DNA of 64,000 nt from NCBI GenBank assembly GCA_938028725.1, contig CALIMH010000002.1, positions 31,501-95,500 on the forward strand. Reading direction: 5' to 3'. The notes beneath the pieces are model-generated. The model saw nothing but the letters and a program-made list of their open reading frames with translations. It was not told where the DNA came from and did no database searches. The position numbers and the translations under genes are program-made. How positions within the stretch are numbered: position 1 is the first letter of the stretch; every line of letters starts with the position of its first letter. Positions 17,572 to 26,732 of this stretch are shown in pieces. This stretch comes from an uncultured Anaerolineae bacterium. Lineage in GTDB: Bacteria > Chloroflexota > Anaerolineae > J036 > Brachytrichaceae.

Positions 17572-19710
17572 ATGAAGCAGATTCAGCTCACTATTGTTGC
17601 AACATCGCTCGTACTAGTTGAGGTTCTCCTGGTTGGGGCACAGCGGGCGAGTGCCTTGCCGACCGCCGACTTGGTGGTGTATGGCGATAGCCTGGCGTCG
17701 GGGTGGAGCAACTGGTCGTGGAACACCACGGTCAATTTCAACAACAACACCCCAGTCTTCGGCGGCAGCAAGTCAATTGCCGCGACGTTGAATCAGCCCT
17801 GGGCAGGTCTGTCGCTTAGAACGGATACGCCGGTGCTGCCCACGCAGCACTACACACTCACCCTTCGCGTGCATGGCGGCACGGGATCGCCCAAACAGCT
17901 TCGCTTGTTCGTGCGAGAGACTGACACAGGCGCACAAATTGGCCAGTATGACTTCACAGCGCCAGTGGGCACATGGATGACCATCACGCGCACTTTCGCG
18001 GATTTCGGCAATCCTGCGCAGGTGGCGCGCATTGACATCATGGATCGCAGCGGCTCCGCACAGGGGGCCTTTTACGTGGACGAGATCCGCTGGCTGGCTA
18101 ATCCAGCATCTCTAAGCGGACTGGCCATGACAGTCACCATCCAGGCGAGCAACGTGCTCACCCCGTTCTTGCCGGACATGCTTGGCAGCAACTTGCCGGC
18201 CTGGCTTGGCCCTAGCAAGTTCAGCAATGCAACCTTCCGCGCGCGGACGGTGGCCTCTGGGCTGAAGCTGTTGCGCCTGCCCGGCGGGAGCTGGAGCAAC
18301 AGCTACGGCTGGCTGAGCTGCGAGATGGGCAGCAATCAACCCGGCGTCGAGCCTTGCGGCTCGGGATGGGCGTCGTGGGCGTCTAGGCCAACCGACTTCA
18401 TCAACTTCTTGAAGGCAACCGGCATGCGCGGCATGTGGGTGGTCAACCCAAACGGCACGTCTAAAGAAGCCGCTGCGTTGGTGGCCTTCATGAACGGCAG
18501 CGTCAACGACAACCGCGTCATCGGCGTGGACATCCGCGGCACGAACTGGTACACCGTGGGGCGCTGGGCAGCGCTACGCGTGGCCGGCGGCAACCCGGAC
18601 CCGGTCGGCATCAAGCGGTGGGAGTTTGGCAACGAGGTGTATGCCAGCAAGTCCAGCACTGCCTCGTCTAGCAGCAGCGGCCTGTGCGTCAGTTGGGCCT
18701 GGGAGGACACCTGGACGTGCGACGGCTACGAGTATGTCAACGGCGTGGGCAGTGGGTCAAGTCGCCGAGAGGGCTACCTGGAGTTCCGCCAGGAGATGCA
18801 GTTTGTAGATCCTACGATTACGCTGGCGGCGGTGGGGACGGAATACCCCGGCGCCCCCTCGGATGTCGGCGGCGGCACCTATTCCGGCTGGGGCAGCCGC
18901 GTGATCTCGGCGGCGGGGGCACAGTTGGATATGTACACCATCCACCCTTATCCCTACTTTAACCTCCCTCCGCTGATGTCCCAGGTTTTGGCCAATCCCC
19001 AAGCATATTGGCCTGGCATCATGAACGGCGTGCGCAACGCCTTCAACATCTACGGTGGAGGGCGACAGGCGCCGGTTGCGGTTACCGAATTTAATCTGGT
19101 CGGCCTGTCGAGCCAGGACACAGGCCAATGGATGACGCGCGCGGTCAACGCGCTCTTCCTCGCTGATTCCCTCGGCCAAGCGACGCAGCAGGGAGTTGTG
19201 CTGTTTACCCAGTGGGACCTGGCCAACGGCCGGGACAGCAACGGCACGGAATACGGCCTGATGCACGAGGACAACGGATTCTTCCGCGCCCCGCAATACT
19301 ACGTGTATCCCCTCTGGTCGCGCTTCGGCACACACATGGTCGCGGTGACCTCCACGGCTGACCCAGCGTCTCAGGTCAGCGTGTATGCCGGTCGGGTGAA
19401 TTCCTACACTGTCTCGTTGCTGGCGGTGAACAAGCTGGCGACGCCGGTCACGACAACCATCCAGACGCCGGGATTCGGCCCGCTGACGGGGGGAACGAAG
19501 TGGCAGATAGTGGCCACCGACCTGAGCACACAAACCGTGACCTACAACGGCGTGCTCAACCCTGCCGACGACTTGTCAAACGCGCCGCCGACGACGCTGA
19601 GCGTGTCCGGGTATTCCACCGCGCAAGTGTTGCCGCCCTACTCGGTGACGCTGTTTCATCTCTCAAGTTTGGCGCCGCGGGCTTGGATACCACTGGCGCG
19701 CAGGCCGTAA
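17572..19710 (+). CDS. Secreted glycoside hydrolase, alpha-L-arabinofuranosidase-like (clan GH-A)
   Basis: The 712-residue product has an N-terminal signal peptide (about residues 1-29, ending near RASALP). Next comes a carbohydrate-binding-like beta-sandwich domain (about 30-180), then a catalytic barrel, and a C-terminal beta domain after about residue 590. The putative acid/base Glu355 is in WEFGNEVY and the nucleophile Glu506 in VTEFNLVG, the spacing expected of GH51-type enzymes. It would release arabinose or related sugars from plant or exopolysaccharide outside the cell. A 137-base AT-rich leader with AGGATG precedes it. The exact family is uncertain. Confidence 0.75.
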   Translation: MKQIQLTIVATSLVLVEVLLVGAQRASALPTADLVVYGDSLASGWSNWSWNTTVNFNNNTPVFGGSKSIAATLNQPWAGLSLRTDTPVLPTQHYTLTLRVHGGTGSPKQLRLFVRETDTGAQIGQYDFTAPVGTWMTITRTFADFGNPAQVARIDIMDRSGSAQGAFYVDEIRWLANPASLSGLAMTVTIQASNVLTPFLPDMLGSNLPAWLGPSKFSNATFRARTVASGLKLLRLPGGSWSNSYGWLSCEMGSNQPGVEPCGSGWASWASRPTDFINFLKATGMRGMWVVNPNGTSKEAAALVAFMNGSVNDNRVIGVDIRGTNWYTVGRWAALRVAGGNPDPVGIKRWEFGNEVYASKSSTASSSSSGLCVSWAWEDTWTCDGYEYVNGVGSGSSRREGYLEFRQEMQFVDPTITLAAVGTEYPGAPSDVGGGTYSGWGSRVISAAGAQLDMYTIHPYPYFNLPPLMSQVLANPQAYWPGIMNGVRNAFNIYGGGRQAPVAVTEFNLVGLSSQDTGQWMTRAVNALFLADSLGQATQQGVVLFTQWDLANGRDSNGTEYGLMHEDNGFFRAPQYYVYPLWSRFGTHMVAVTSTADPASQVSVYAGRVNSYTVSLLAVNKLATPVTTTIQTPGFGPLTGGTKWQIVATDLSTQTVTYNGVLNPADDLSNAPPTTLSVSGYSTAQVLPPYSVTLFHLSSLAPRAWIPLARRP

Positions 19711-19720
19711 TCGCGGTTGG

Positions 19721-19737
19721 GCCTGGGCAACCCAGGC
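19721..19737 (+). other. Stem-loop after the glycosidase gene
   Basis: GCCTGGG and CCCAGGC form a perfect 7-base-pair stem with a CAA loop, 10 bases after the stop codon. No T-run follows, so it may protect the 3' end or act with Rho rather than as an intrinsic terminator. Confidence 0.4.
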
Positions 19738-19894
19738 GCTCCTGTCTGCGCTGTGAGGGACCAGTTGAGGCACCCGCAAGCTCCGCACGCGCGGCGTTGT
19801 TGGTTGATTCGCACTACAATATGGGATTGGAACAGCGCTTTGCACAGGTGAGCGCCTTGTCATGACCGAAGAAGAGAAAGGAGAACAGTTCGCT

Positions 19895-20968
19895 ATGAAA
19901 CAACCTCTCTACATCCCCACCTTGGCAACTGCTGTAGCGATCCTGCTCGCAGCATGTGCTGCTCCTGCCCAACCTGTCCAACAAGCAGCGCCGGCGCAAC
20001 AAAAGCCGAAGATCAAGGTCGGTCTGGTGACCGATGTCGGCTCACTCGATGACCGCAGCTTTAACGCGAGCGCATGGGAAGGGGTGCAGCGCGCTGTGCG
20101 CGATTTCGGCGTGGAGGCAAAGGCCATTGAGTCCAAGCAGCCCACAGATTACATCAAGAACATCCAAACCTTTGTCAACGAAGGCTACGACTTGATCATC
20201 ACTGTGGGCTTTTTGATGGGCGACGACACTCGCAAGGCTGCGGAGATGTATCCCAACCAGAAGTTCGCCATTGTGGATGTGGGCTACTTCGATGAGAACG
20301 CGCCCAAGAATGTGATGGGGTTGCTGTTCGCCGAGGATCAATCCGGCTTTCTCGCCGGCGTGGTGGCGGGCATGATGACCAAGAGCAACGTGGTCGGCGG
20401 TGTGTATGGCTTGGCGATCCCGCCGGTGTGTCGCTTCCGCAAGGGCTACGAGGCCGGCGTCCGGTTCGTCAACTCGAACGCGCGCATCCTTGGCGTGTAT
20501 CAAGGCCCATCGGACGGCACGCCGTTCAACAACCCGCAGTGGGGCGCTGCACGCGCGCGCGATCAAATGAACGAAGGCGCCGATGTGATCTTCAGCGCTG
20601 GCGGCACCACTGGCAACGGCGGCCTGGAGGAGATCGCTAAGACACAAGGTGTGCTTGGCATCGGCGTGGACCAGGACCAGTACTTCACGCTCTCCGACAA
20701 CGTGAAGAAGATTTTGCTCACCAGCGCGATGAAGCGCGTGGACCAGTCCACTTACCTGGCGGTGAAAAGTGTGGTGGAGGGGGACTTCAAAGGCGGCAAC
20801 CGCGTTTTCGACATCACCAACGATGGCATCGGCCTCGCACCCTTCCATGACCTGGACAGCCAAGTGTCGAACGACGTGCGCAACAAGGTGCAGGAAGTGA
20901 TCGAGGGCCTGAAGAACGGCAGCATCAAGACTGGCCTTGAGGGTGTGGCCGATCCCTGCGCCAACTGA
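19895..20968 (+). CDS. BMP-family substrate-binding lipoprotein (PnrA-like)
   Basis: This is the extracytoplasmic binding protein of an ABC importer, probably for purine or other nucleosides as in PnrA/BmpA. The 357-residue product has a lipoprotein signal peptide ending LLAAC. The family motifs include GLVTDVGSLDDRSFNASAWEG, VNEGYDLIITVGF and AEDQSGFLAGVVAGMM. The ATG at 19895 follows a GAGAAAGGAGAA ribosome-binding site; the frame is open 33 bases earlier. A terminator-like hairpin separates it from the transporter genes. Confidence 0.92.
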   Translation: MKQPLYIPTLATAVAILLAACAAPAQPVQQAAPAQQKPKIKVGLVTDVGSLDDRSFNASAWEGVQRAVRDFGVEAKAIESKQPTDYIKNIQTFVNEGYDLIITVGFLMGDDTRKAAEMYPNQKFAIVDVGYFDENAPKNVMGLLFAEDQSGFLAGVVAGMMTKSNVVGGVYGLAIPPVCRFRKGYEAGVRFVNSNARILGVYQGPSDGTPFNNPQWGAARARDQMNEGADVIFSAGGTTGNGGLEEIAKTQGVLGIGVDQDQYFTLSDNVKKILLTSAMKRVDQSTYLAVKSVVEGDFKGGNRVFDITNDGIGLAPFHDLDSQVSNDVRNKVQEVIEGLKNGSIKTGLEGVADPCAN

Positions 20969-21019
20969 TGTCGCTGGCGGCGCGCCTCACGTTGACCAGC
21001 GACGTGCTGTAAGCTTCAG

Positions 21020-21049
21020 GGGTGTAGCAGTTGGTGCTGCACCCTTTTT
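21020..21049 (+). terminator. Intrinsic terminator or attenuator between binding protein and ATPase genes
   Basis: GGGTGTAGC (21020-21028) pairs with GCTGCACCC (21036-21044) with one G-U pair and a 7-base loop, then TTTTT. Partial termination here would give more binding protein than transporter, a common arrangement. Confidence 0.75.
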
Positions 21050-21105
21050 ATCATTCCGTGGCGCAGGTGGGCTTTTCAAGATAGAGCAACCCCCGATCGC
21101 TCGAT

Positions 21106-22620
21106 ATGACGAGACCTGACGTTGTGCTCGAAATGCGCGGCATCACCAAGCGCTTTCCAGGCGTGTTGGCCAACGACCACATCAACCTGGATTTGCGCAA
21201 GGGTGAGGTCCACGCGCTGCTCGGCGAGAACGGCGCCGGCAAGTCAACGCTGATGAACATCCTCTATGGCTTGTATCAACCCGATGCCGGCGAAATCTGG
21301 CTGGACGGACGGCGTGTGACGATCCACAGCCCGCGGGATGCGATCGCGCTAGGGATTGGCATGGTGCATCAACATTTCATGCTAGTTCCCACGCTTACAG
21401 TGACCGAAAACATCATCTTGGGCCTGGAGACACGGCGCGGCTTGCTGCTTGACGAGGCGACGCCCCAACAGCGCATTCGCCAAATCTCCCGCGACTTCGG
21501 TCTTGAGATTGACCCTGAGGCCTACGTGAAGGACTTGCCGGTGGGCGTTCAGCAGCGCGTGGAGATCGTCAAAGCGCTCTACCGCAACGCGCGTGTGCTC
21601 GTGCTGGATGAGCCGACCGCAGTGCTCACGCCGCTGGAGGTGGAAAGCCTGTTCAGCACGCTGCGCGCGCTGGTCAAACGGGGGGTCTCGGTGATTTTCA
21701 TCTCGCACAAGCTGAAGGAGGTCAAAGCTATCGCCGATCGCATCACCGTGCTGCGGCAGGGGCGCGTGGTCGGCTCGACCACGCCGGCTGAGGCGGGCGA
21801 AGCGCAGCTAGCCTCGATGATGGTGGGGCGGCCGGTCATTCTGAAAGTGGACAAGTCGCCGGCGCAGCCGGGGCCGGTGGTGCTCTCGGTGCGTGACGTG
21901 AAGGCGATGAGCGATCGGCGTGCGATGGCGCTGCAGGGCGTGTCGTTTGACGTGCGCGCGGGCGAGATCGTCGGCATTGCTGGCGTGGAGGGCAACGGCC
22001 AAACCGAGCTGGTGGAGGTCATCACCGGCCTGCGCCAGCCGCTTGCTGGCCAGGTGCTGTTGTGCGGCCAGCCGCTGCCGGCTTGGTCGCCGCGCGCTGC
22101 CATCGATCGTGGCATGTCGCACATCCCCGAGGATCGCTACAAATACGGCATCGTGGCGGCGTACTCGCTCGCCATCAACCTGGTGCTGTCGGTTTTTCAT
22201 CGCCCACCGTTCAGCCGCAACGGCTTGTTGCAGCGTCGCGCGATTTTGTCCAACGCCGAACGGCTGGTCGAGGAGTTTGACATTCGCGCGCCACACGCTG
22301 AGGTGCCGATCGGCAAGCTGTCCGGCGGCAACCAGCAGAAGGCAGTGGTGGCACGCGAATTTTCGCGGCCGATGAAGCTGCTGGTTGCAGCGCAGCCGAC
22401 GCGCGGCGTGGATGTTGGCTCCATCGAGTTCATCCACAAGCGCATCGTGCAAGCGCGCGATGCCGGCGCGGCGGTGCTGTTGGTCTCCGCTGAGCTGGAT
22501 GAGATCATGGCCCTGAGCGACCGCATCCTGGTGATGTTCGGTGGCCGCATTGTCGGCGAGCGCGACGGACGCACGGCGCGCCGTGAGGACATCGGTTTGC
22601 TTATGATGGGGAAGGTATGA
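21106..22620 (+). CDS. ABC transporter ATPase with two nucleotide-binding domains (nucleoside/sugar type)
   Basis: The 504-residue protein energises the BMP-type importer. Domain 1 has Walker A GENGAGKST (about residue 45) and Walker B VLVLDEPTAVL, and its signature is the unusual LPVGVQQRVEI. Domain 2 has the degenerate GVEGNGQTEL in place of Walker A, the signature LSGGNQQKAVVARE and QPTRGVD instead of EPTRGVD. All of these are normal for the RbsA/YufO group. It overlaps the next permease gene by ATGA. Confidence 0.94.
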   Translation: MTRPDVVLEMRGITKRFPGVLANDHINLDLRKGEVHALLGENGAGKSTLMNILYGLYQPDAGEIWLDGRRVTIHSPRDAIALGIGMVHQHFMLVPTLTVTENIILGLETRRGLLLDEATPQQRIRQISRDFGLEIDPEAYVKDLPVGVQQRVEIVKALYRNARVLVLDEPTAVLTPLEVESLFSTLRALVKRGVSVIFISHKLKEVKAIADRITVLRQGRVVGSTTPAEAGEAQLASMMVGRPVILKVDKSPAQPGPVVLSVRDVKAMSDRRAMALQGVSFDVRAGEIVGIAGVEGNGQTELVEVITGLRQPLAGQVLLCGQPLPAWSPRAAIDRGMSHIPEDRYKYGIVAAYSLAINLVLSVFHRPPFSRNGLLQRRAILSNAERLVEEFDIRAPHAEVPIGKLSGGNQQKAVVAREFSRPMKLLVAAQPTRGVDVGSIEFIHKRIVQARDAGAAVLLVSAELDEIMALSDRILVMFGGRIVGERDGRTARREDIGLLMMGKV

Positions 22621-23738
22621 GCAGCGTGACGGCGCAGGGGCAAAGCCGGTCGGCGGCTCCGTTCTCGTGGCAGCGCGTGTGGTCCGGCGTGTGGCCGGCG
22701 GTTGCCTCGGTGGTGTTGGCGCTGGTGATCGCCGGCGCGGTGATTACGATCACCGGCGCTGATCCCGTCGCGGCCTATCGCGCGCTGGTGGAGGGCGCAT
22801 TGCTGCGCGAGGGCACTGCGACGCGACCCACTGCGTTCCTGGAGACGCTGGTCTCTGCCACACCGTATTTGGTGCTGGCGCTGGGCATCTCGTTGGGCTT
22901 TGCCGCCGGCTTGTTCAACATCGGCGCAGAAGGCCAACTTTACATGGGCGCCTTGGCCAGCGTGGTTGTCGGCTTTGCTCTCAGCGGCTTGCCGTGGATT
23001 GTCCACTTGCCGTTGGCGTTGGTAGCAGGCGTGCTGGCCGGTGCGCTATGGGCCGGCATTGCGGGCTGGCTGAAGGCTGCGCGCGGCGCGCCAGAAGTGG
23101 TGGTGACCATCATGCTGAACTACATCGCCTACGCCGTGGTCAACTACATGGTCAACGGCCCGATCCGACACACCGGCACAGCGCCGCGCACGCCAGACAT
23201 TCAGGCCAGCGCGGTATTGCCGACGCTGCTGCCGGCGCCGGAGCGCATCCACTGGGGCTTTGTGTTGGCCATCGCCTGCGCAGTGGGATACTACTTCTTG
23301 CTCTACCGCTCAGCGCTGGGGCTGCGCATTCGCTTGGTGGGCGCAAACCGCGAGGCCGCGCGCTATGCTGGGATCAACGTGAACAGCACCTATCTGATCA
23401 CCATGGTGATCAGTGGCGGACTTTGTGGAATGGCTGGGGCGATTGAAGTGTTAGCGCTATATCGTTACCTGCCCACCGAGTTCACCACCGGCTACGGCTT
23501 CGAGAGCATCGCTGTGGCCCTGCTCGGCCAAGGCCACCCAGTGGGGGTGGCGTTGGCGGCGCTGCTGTTCGGCGCCCTGGCCAACGGCGCCGGCTACATG
23601 CAGTTTAGCTCGGGCGTGTCGAACTACATCATCGCTGTGATGCAGGCATTCATCATCGTGTTTGTCGCCGCGCCTGGCATTGTGCGTGACTTGTTCCGTT
23701 GGGCGCGCCCCAAGCGCGCTGAGGTAGAGGTGGAGTGA
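22617..23738 (+). CDS. ABC transporter permease (NupP-like)
   Basis: The 373-residue membrane permease has about ten hydrophobic segments and the family signature GISLGFAAGLFNIGAEGQLYMGA. RLVGANREAARYAGINVNSTY is the coupling-helix region. It pairs with the next permease to form the channel of the BMP-type nucleoside importer. The start overlaps the ATPase stop. Confidence 0.92.
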   Translation: MSSVTAQGQSRSAAPFSWQRVWSGVWPAVASVVLALVIAGAVITITGADPVAAYRALVEGALLREGTATRPTAFLETLVSATPYLVLALGISLGFAAGLFNIGAEGQLYMGALASVVVGFALSGLPWIVHLPLALVAGVLAGALWAGIAGWLKAARGAPEVVVTIMLNYIAYAVVNYMVNGPIRHTGTAPRTPDIQASAVLPTLLPAPERIHWGFVLAIACAVGYYFLLYRSALGLRIRLVGANREAARYAGINVNSTYLITMVISGGLCGMAGAIEVLALYRYLPTEFTTGYGFESIAVALLGQGHPVGVALAALLFGALANGAGYMQFSSGVSNYIIAVMQAFIIVFVAAPGIVRDLFRWARPKRAEVEVE

Positions 23739-23741
23739 GGA

Positions 23742-24668
23742 ATGGACCTCGTTGATGTGCTGCTACGCATAGACTATGTCTTCTTGCTGGCGGCGGCGTT
23801 GCGCGCGGCCACGCCCATCGCCTTCGCCGCGCTGGGCGGCATCTTCTCCGAACGCGCCGGCGTGATCAACATCGGCCTAGAGGGCATGATGCTCATCAGC
23901 GCTTACGTGTGCTATCGTGTGGCAGTCTTGGCAGCCTCGCCAGCGGTGGGGCTGGTGGCTGGTATGGCCGCGGCAATGGTGCTGGCCGGCTTGCATGGCT
24001 TGTTCTCCATCCGTTACCAAACCAACCAAGTGGTGAGCGGGACAGTGGTGAATATTTTTGCCGCGGGCATCACCGGCTTTTTGTTTCGCGCTCTCGGCGC
24101 GCAGGAGTCGGCGCCGTATTTGCCGAACATCTCCCACCCCCTGCTGAAGTCCATCCCCGTGATCGGCACGTTGCTGTTTGACCAGCCGCTGCTGATGTGG
24201 GTGATGTTGATAGTGGTCGTGGTGGCCACGGTGGTGCTGTTCCGCACACCTTGGGGTTTGCGCACCAGAGCGGTTGGCGAGCTGCCGCGTGCTGCCGACA
24301 CCGCCGGCATCCCCGTGAACCGCATGCGCTACCTGAACGTGTTGATCAGCGGCGCCTTAGCAGGGCTGGGCGGCGCGTTCTTCACCTTGCACACCGTCTC
24401 CACCTTCACGCCGCTGATGACCAGCGGCCAAGGCTTCATCGGTTTGGCCGCGATGATCTTCGGCAATTGGACGCCCATTCCGGCCTTCCTGGCCACCCTG
24501 CTGTTCACTTTGCCGCAGGCGCTGGCCGGGCAACTTCAGATGTTCGGTGTGCCTCTGCCGTATCAGTTGCTCTCCACTTTGCCCTACTTGCTCACCATCA
24601 TCACGCTGGCCGGTGTGGTGCGACGCAGCACGCCGCCAGCCGCGCTCGGCACGCCCTACGTTAAGTGA
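23742..24668 (+). CDS. ABC transporter permease (NupQ-like)
   Basis: The 308-residue second permease has ATPIAFAALGGIFSERAGVINIGLEGMML near its N-terminus and RAVGELPRAADTAGIPVNRMRYL as the coupling region. It starts 3 bases after the first permease gene and completes the importer. The glycosyltransferase gene follows 9 bases later on the same strand, but functional linkage is not evident. Confidence 0.92.
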   Translation: MDLVDVLLRIDYVFLLAAALRAATPIAFAALGGIFSERAGVINIGLEGMMLISAYVCYRVAVLAASPAVGLVAGMAAAMVLAGLHGLFSIRYQTNQVVSGTVVNIFAAGITGFLFRALGAQESAPYLPNISHPLLKSIPVIGTLLFDQPLLMWVMLIVVVVATVVLFRTPWGLRTRAVGELPRAADTAGIPVNRMRYLNVLISGALAGLGGAFFTLHTVSTFTPLMTSGQGFIGLAAMIFGNWTPIPAFLATLLFTLPQALAGQLQMFGVPLPYQLLSTLPYLLTIITLAGVVRRSTPPAALGTPYVK

Positions 24669-24677
24669 TCAACGGCG

Positions 24678-25937
24678 ATGCGCGTGGCGTTGATCAGCAT
24701 GCACACCTCGCCGCTGGCCGTGCTCGGCGGCAAGGACACCGGCGGGATGAACGTCTTCGTTCGCGAGATCGCCCGCGAACTGGGCCGGCGCAACATCGCT
24801 GCCGACGTCTTCACCCGTAGCCAGGGCGATTGGTCGCTGCGCCTGGACCCACGTCTCGGCCCCCACGTGCGCGTGGTACACGTGACTGCTGGCCCAGATG
24901 CGCCGCTGCCTAAAGCTGCGCTCCACGCCTACGTGCCAGAGTTTGTCCGTTGGACCTGTCGGTTTGCCGAAGAGCAAGGGCTGCGCTACGACGTGATCCA
25001 CGCACACTACTGGCTTTCCGGTTTGGTGGGAGAGGCGCTGCGCGCGTGCTGGGGAGTGCCGTTGGTGATGACTTTTCACACACTGGCCGCGCTGAAAAAC
25101 ATGGTGGCTGACCAAGACCAGGATATGGAGAGCGAGCTGCGCTTACGCAGCGAATGTCACCTCTGCGAGGCCGCCACCCTGATCACGGCCAGCACGCAGG
25201 TGGAGAAAACGCAACTCGTGCGTTTCTACGGCGCCGGCTCCTCGCGCATCCGCATCCTGCATCCGGGTGTGGACCTGGCGCGCTTCCATCCCATCGAACA
25301 GGGCTACGCCAAGTCGGTGATCGGCGTGCGCCCTGACCAGCGCGTCATCCTCTTCACCGGCCGCATCGAGCGCCTGAAAGGTGTGGACACCCTGCTGCGC
25401 GCGGTGGCTTTGCTGCGCCAGCAGCGCCCTGATTGGGACTGGGCGCGCGTCGTCGTGCTGATCATCGGCGGCGACCCCACCGAGCGAGGCCGTGCAGAGA
25501 ACCGCGAAATGCGCCGCCTGCACGAGCTGCGCGAGGCGCTGCGCTTGAAGGAGCAGGTGTGCTTCCTTGGCGCCCGCGATCAAGATGCGCTGCCGTATTA
25601 CTACGCCGCTGCGGAGATGTTGGTCATGCCCTCGCACTACGAGTCGTTCGGCATGGTCGCCCTAGAGGCGATGGCCTGCGGCACGCCGGTGGTCGCGTCC
25701 GACGTGGGCAGCTTGAGCGTGCTGGTGCAGCACAACAAAACCGGCTTGCGCGTCAAGGTGAACGACCCCGCTGAGCTCGCCGAGGCGATCGCGCTGTTGA
25801 TGGATGACCCGGCGCGGCGCCGGCGCATGGGCCGTCGCGCTGCTTGCTTTGCGGAGAGCTATTCCTGGCAAGTGGTGTGTGATCGTCTGTTAGAAGTCTA
25901 TGACGAGGCGCGCCGACGCCATGCCCAGCCCCAATAA
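24678..25937 (+). CDS. GT4 glycosyltransferase (MshA/sucrose-phosphate-synthase-like)
   Basis: This is a 419-residue retaining GT-B enzyme. The N-terminal GGKDTGGMNVFVREIARELG is the nucleotide-sugar acceptor loop seen in MshA and sucrose-phosphate synthases. VIHAHYWLSG, LHPGVDLARFHP and the C-terminal MPSHYESFGMVALEAMACGTPVVA, with the EX7E motif, complete the signature. Acceptor and product are not predictable: mycothiol-like, sucrose or surface glycan are all possible. No sucrose phosphatase or mycothiol gene lies next to it. Confidence 0.88.
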   Translation: MRVALISMHTSPLAVLGGKDTGGMNVFVREIARELGRRNIAADVFTRSQGDWSLRLDPRLGPHVRVVHVTAGPDAPLPKAALHAYVPEFVRWTCRFAEEQGLRYDVIHAHYWLSGLVGEALRACWGVPLVMTFHTLAALKNMVADQDQDMESELRLRSECHLCEAATLITASTQVEKTQLVRFYGAGSSRIRILHPGVDLARFHPIEQGYAKSVIGVRPDQRVILFTGRIERLKGVDTLLRAVALLRQQRPDWDWARVVVLIIGGDPTERGRAENREMRRLHELREALRLKEQVCFLGARDQDALPYYYAAAEMLVMPSHYESFGMVALEAMACGTPVVASDVGSLSVLVQHNKTGLRVKVNDPAELAEAIALLMDDPARRRRMGRRAACFAESYSWQVVCDRLLEVYDEARRRHAQPQ

Positions 25938-25940
25938 GCG

Positions 25941-26603
25941 CTAGGCCAAGCCCAGCCAGCGCGCTACTGCCGCTGCTCGTGAGCTGAGGCTGGCCAGTGG
26001 GCTGGCATACTGGGGCACGAGCTCTGCATCGCGCAGCGCAGCCACGAAGTCAGCCGCCGAGTCGTAGGGACGAACGCGCGTGCGGCTGATGCCCAGTTCT
26101 GGCAAGCTGTGCGCGTCGCTGCAGCAAATGCGCGGCAAACCCAGCTCGCGCGCCAGCGCGTCAGCATCTGCGTTTTGCTGTGGCTCGCGGATGCGCGCGT
26201 TGAACGCCTCCACGAAGTCGAACTGATCGGCAAAGCGGATCAGGTTGGCGTAGCCAATGCCCTTGCGGCGCGTGTCAAGTGGATGGGACGGCCCGCAGAT
26301 GCCGCCCTGGGCGTGCACCCGCGCAATCGCTTCTTCCAATGGCAGATTGGGCGGGATCAACTCGTGGATGAAGTAGCAGAGCAGCTCACCTTCCTGCGTC
26401 ATGGCCTCCTCGCCAACGATGATGAGGTCAGGCGCCATCTCGTAGGCGCGCAACGCGCCTTCGATCTCGCTATGGTCGGTGATCGCCAGGCGCTTCAGCC
26501 CGATCGCACGCGCATGTTCGATGAGGTCGGGCAACTTCACCAGGCTGTCAGGGGAATAGCAGGTGTGGCAGTGCAGCTCAACGTCCAGTAGCTCTGTGGA
26601 CAT
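25941..26603 (-). CDS. PHP-domain metal-dependent phosphoesterase
   Basis: The 220-residue protein has the polymerase-and-histidinol-phosphatase fold motifs: ELHCHTCYSPDS at the N-terminus, AITDHSEIEG, GEEAMTQEGELLCYF, GPSHPLD and CCSDAHSLPELG. These histidines and aspartates bind a trinuclear metal centre. Likely substrates are nucleotides or small phosphodiesters. It converges with the glycosyltransferase gene, 3 bases apart, and diverges from the E1-alpha gene. Confidence 0.88.
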   Translation of the reverse strand: MSTELLDVELHCHTCYSPDSLVKLPDLIEHARAIGLKRLAITDHSEIEGALRAYEMAPDLIIVGEEAMTQEGELLCYFIHELIPPNLPLEEAIARVHAQGGICGPSHPLDTRRKGIGYANLIRFADQFDFVEAFNARIREPQQNADADALARELGLPRICCSDAHSLPELGISRTRVRPYDSAADFVAALRDAELVPQYASPLASLSSRAAAVARWLGLA

Positions 26604-26615
26604 AGACGAGCAGCA

Positions 26616-26621
26616 ATTGTA
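26616..26621 (-). promoter_or_regulatory. Candidate -10 box of the PHP gene
   Basis: TACAAT on the minus strand ends 12 bases before the ATG at 26603, leaving little or no 5' leader. Confidence 0.4.
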
Positions 26622-26640
26622 GGCAGCTTGCCACGCCTCC

Positions 26641-26658
26641 TGATGCGTGTGCGCATCA
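26641..26658. promoter_or_regulatory. Palindromic site in the PHP/E1-alpha divergent promoter
   Basis: TGATGCG and CGCATCA flank TGTG as a perfect 7+7 inverted repeat. A second, wider pair, AGACGAGC at 26604-26611 and GCTCGTCT at 26696-26703, frames the same region. Either could bind a dimeric repressor; none is identified. Confidence 0.4.
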
Positions 26659-26719
26659 TTTCTCAGCTTCGGCGTGTCCCTGTTCGCCGCGCTTCGCTCG
26701 TCTCACGCTTTGCCGCGGG

Positions 26720-26725
26720 TAAGAT
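26720..26725 (+). promoter_or_regulatory. Candidate -10 box of the E1-alpha gene
   Basis: TAAGAT ends 7 bases before the ATG at 26733, consistent with transcription starting at the start codon and with choosing that ATG over the open frame from 26628. Confidence 0.45.
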
Positions 26726-26732
26726 ACGTGAT

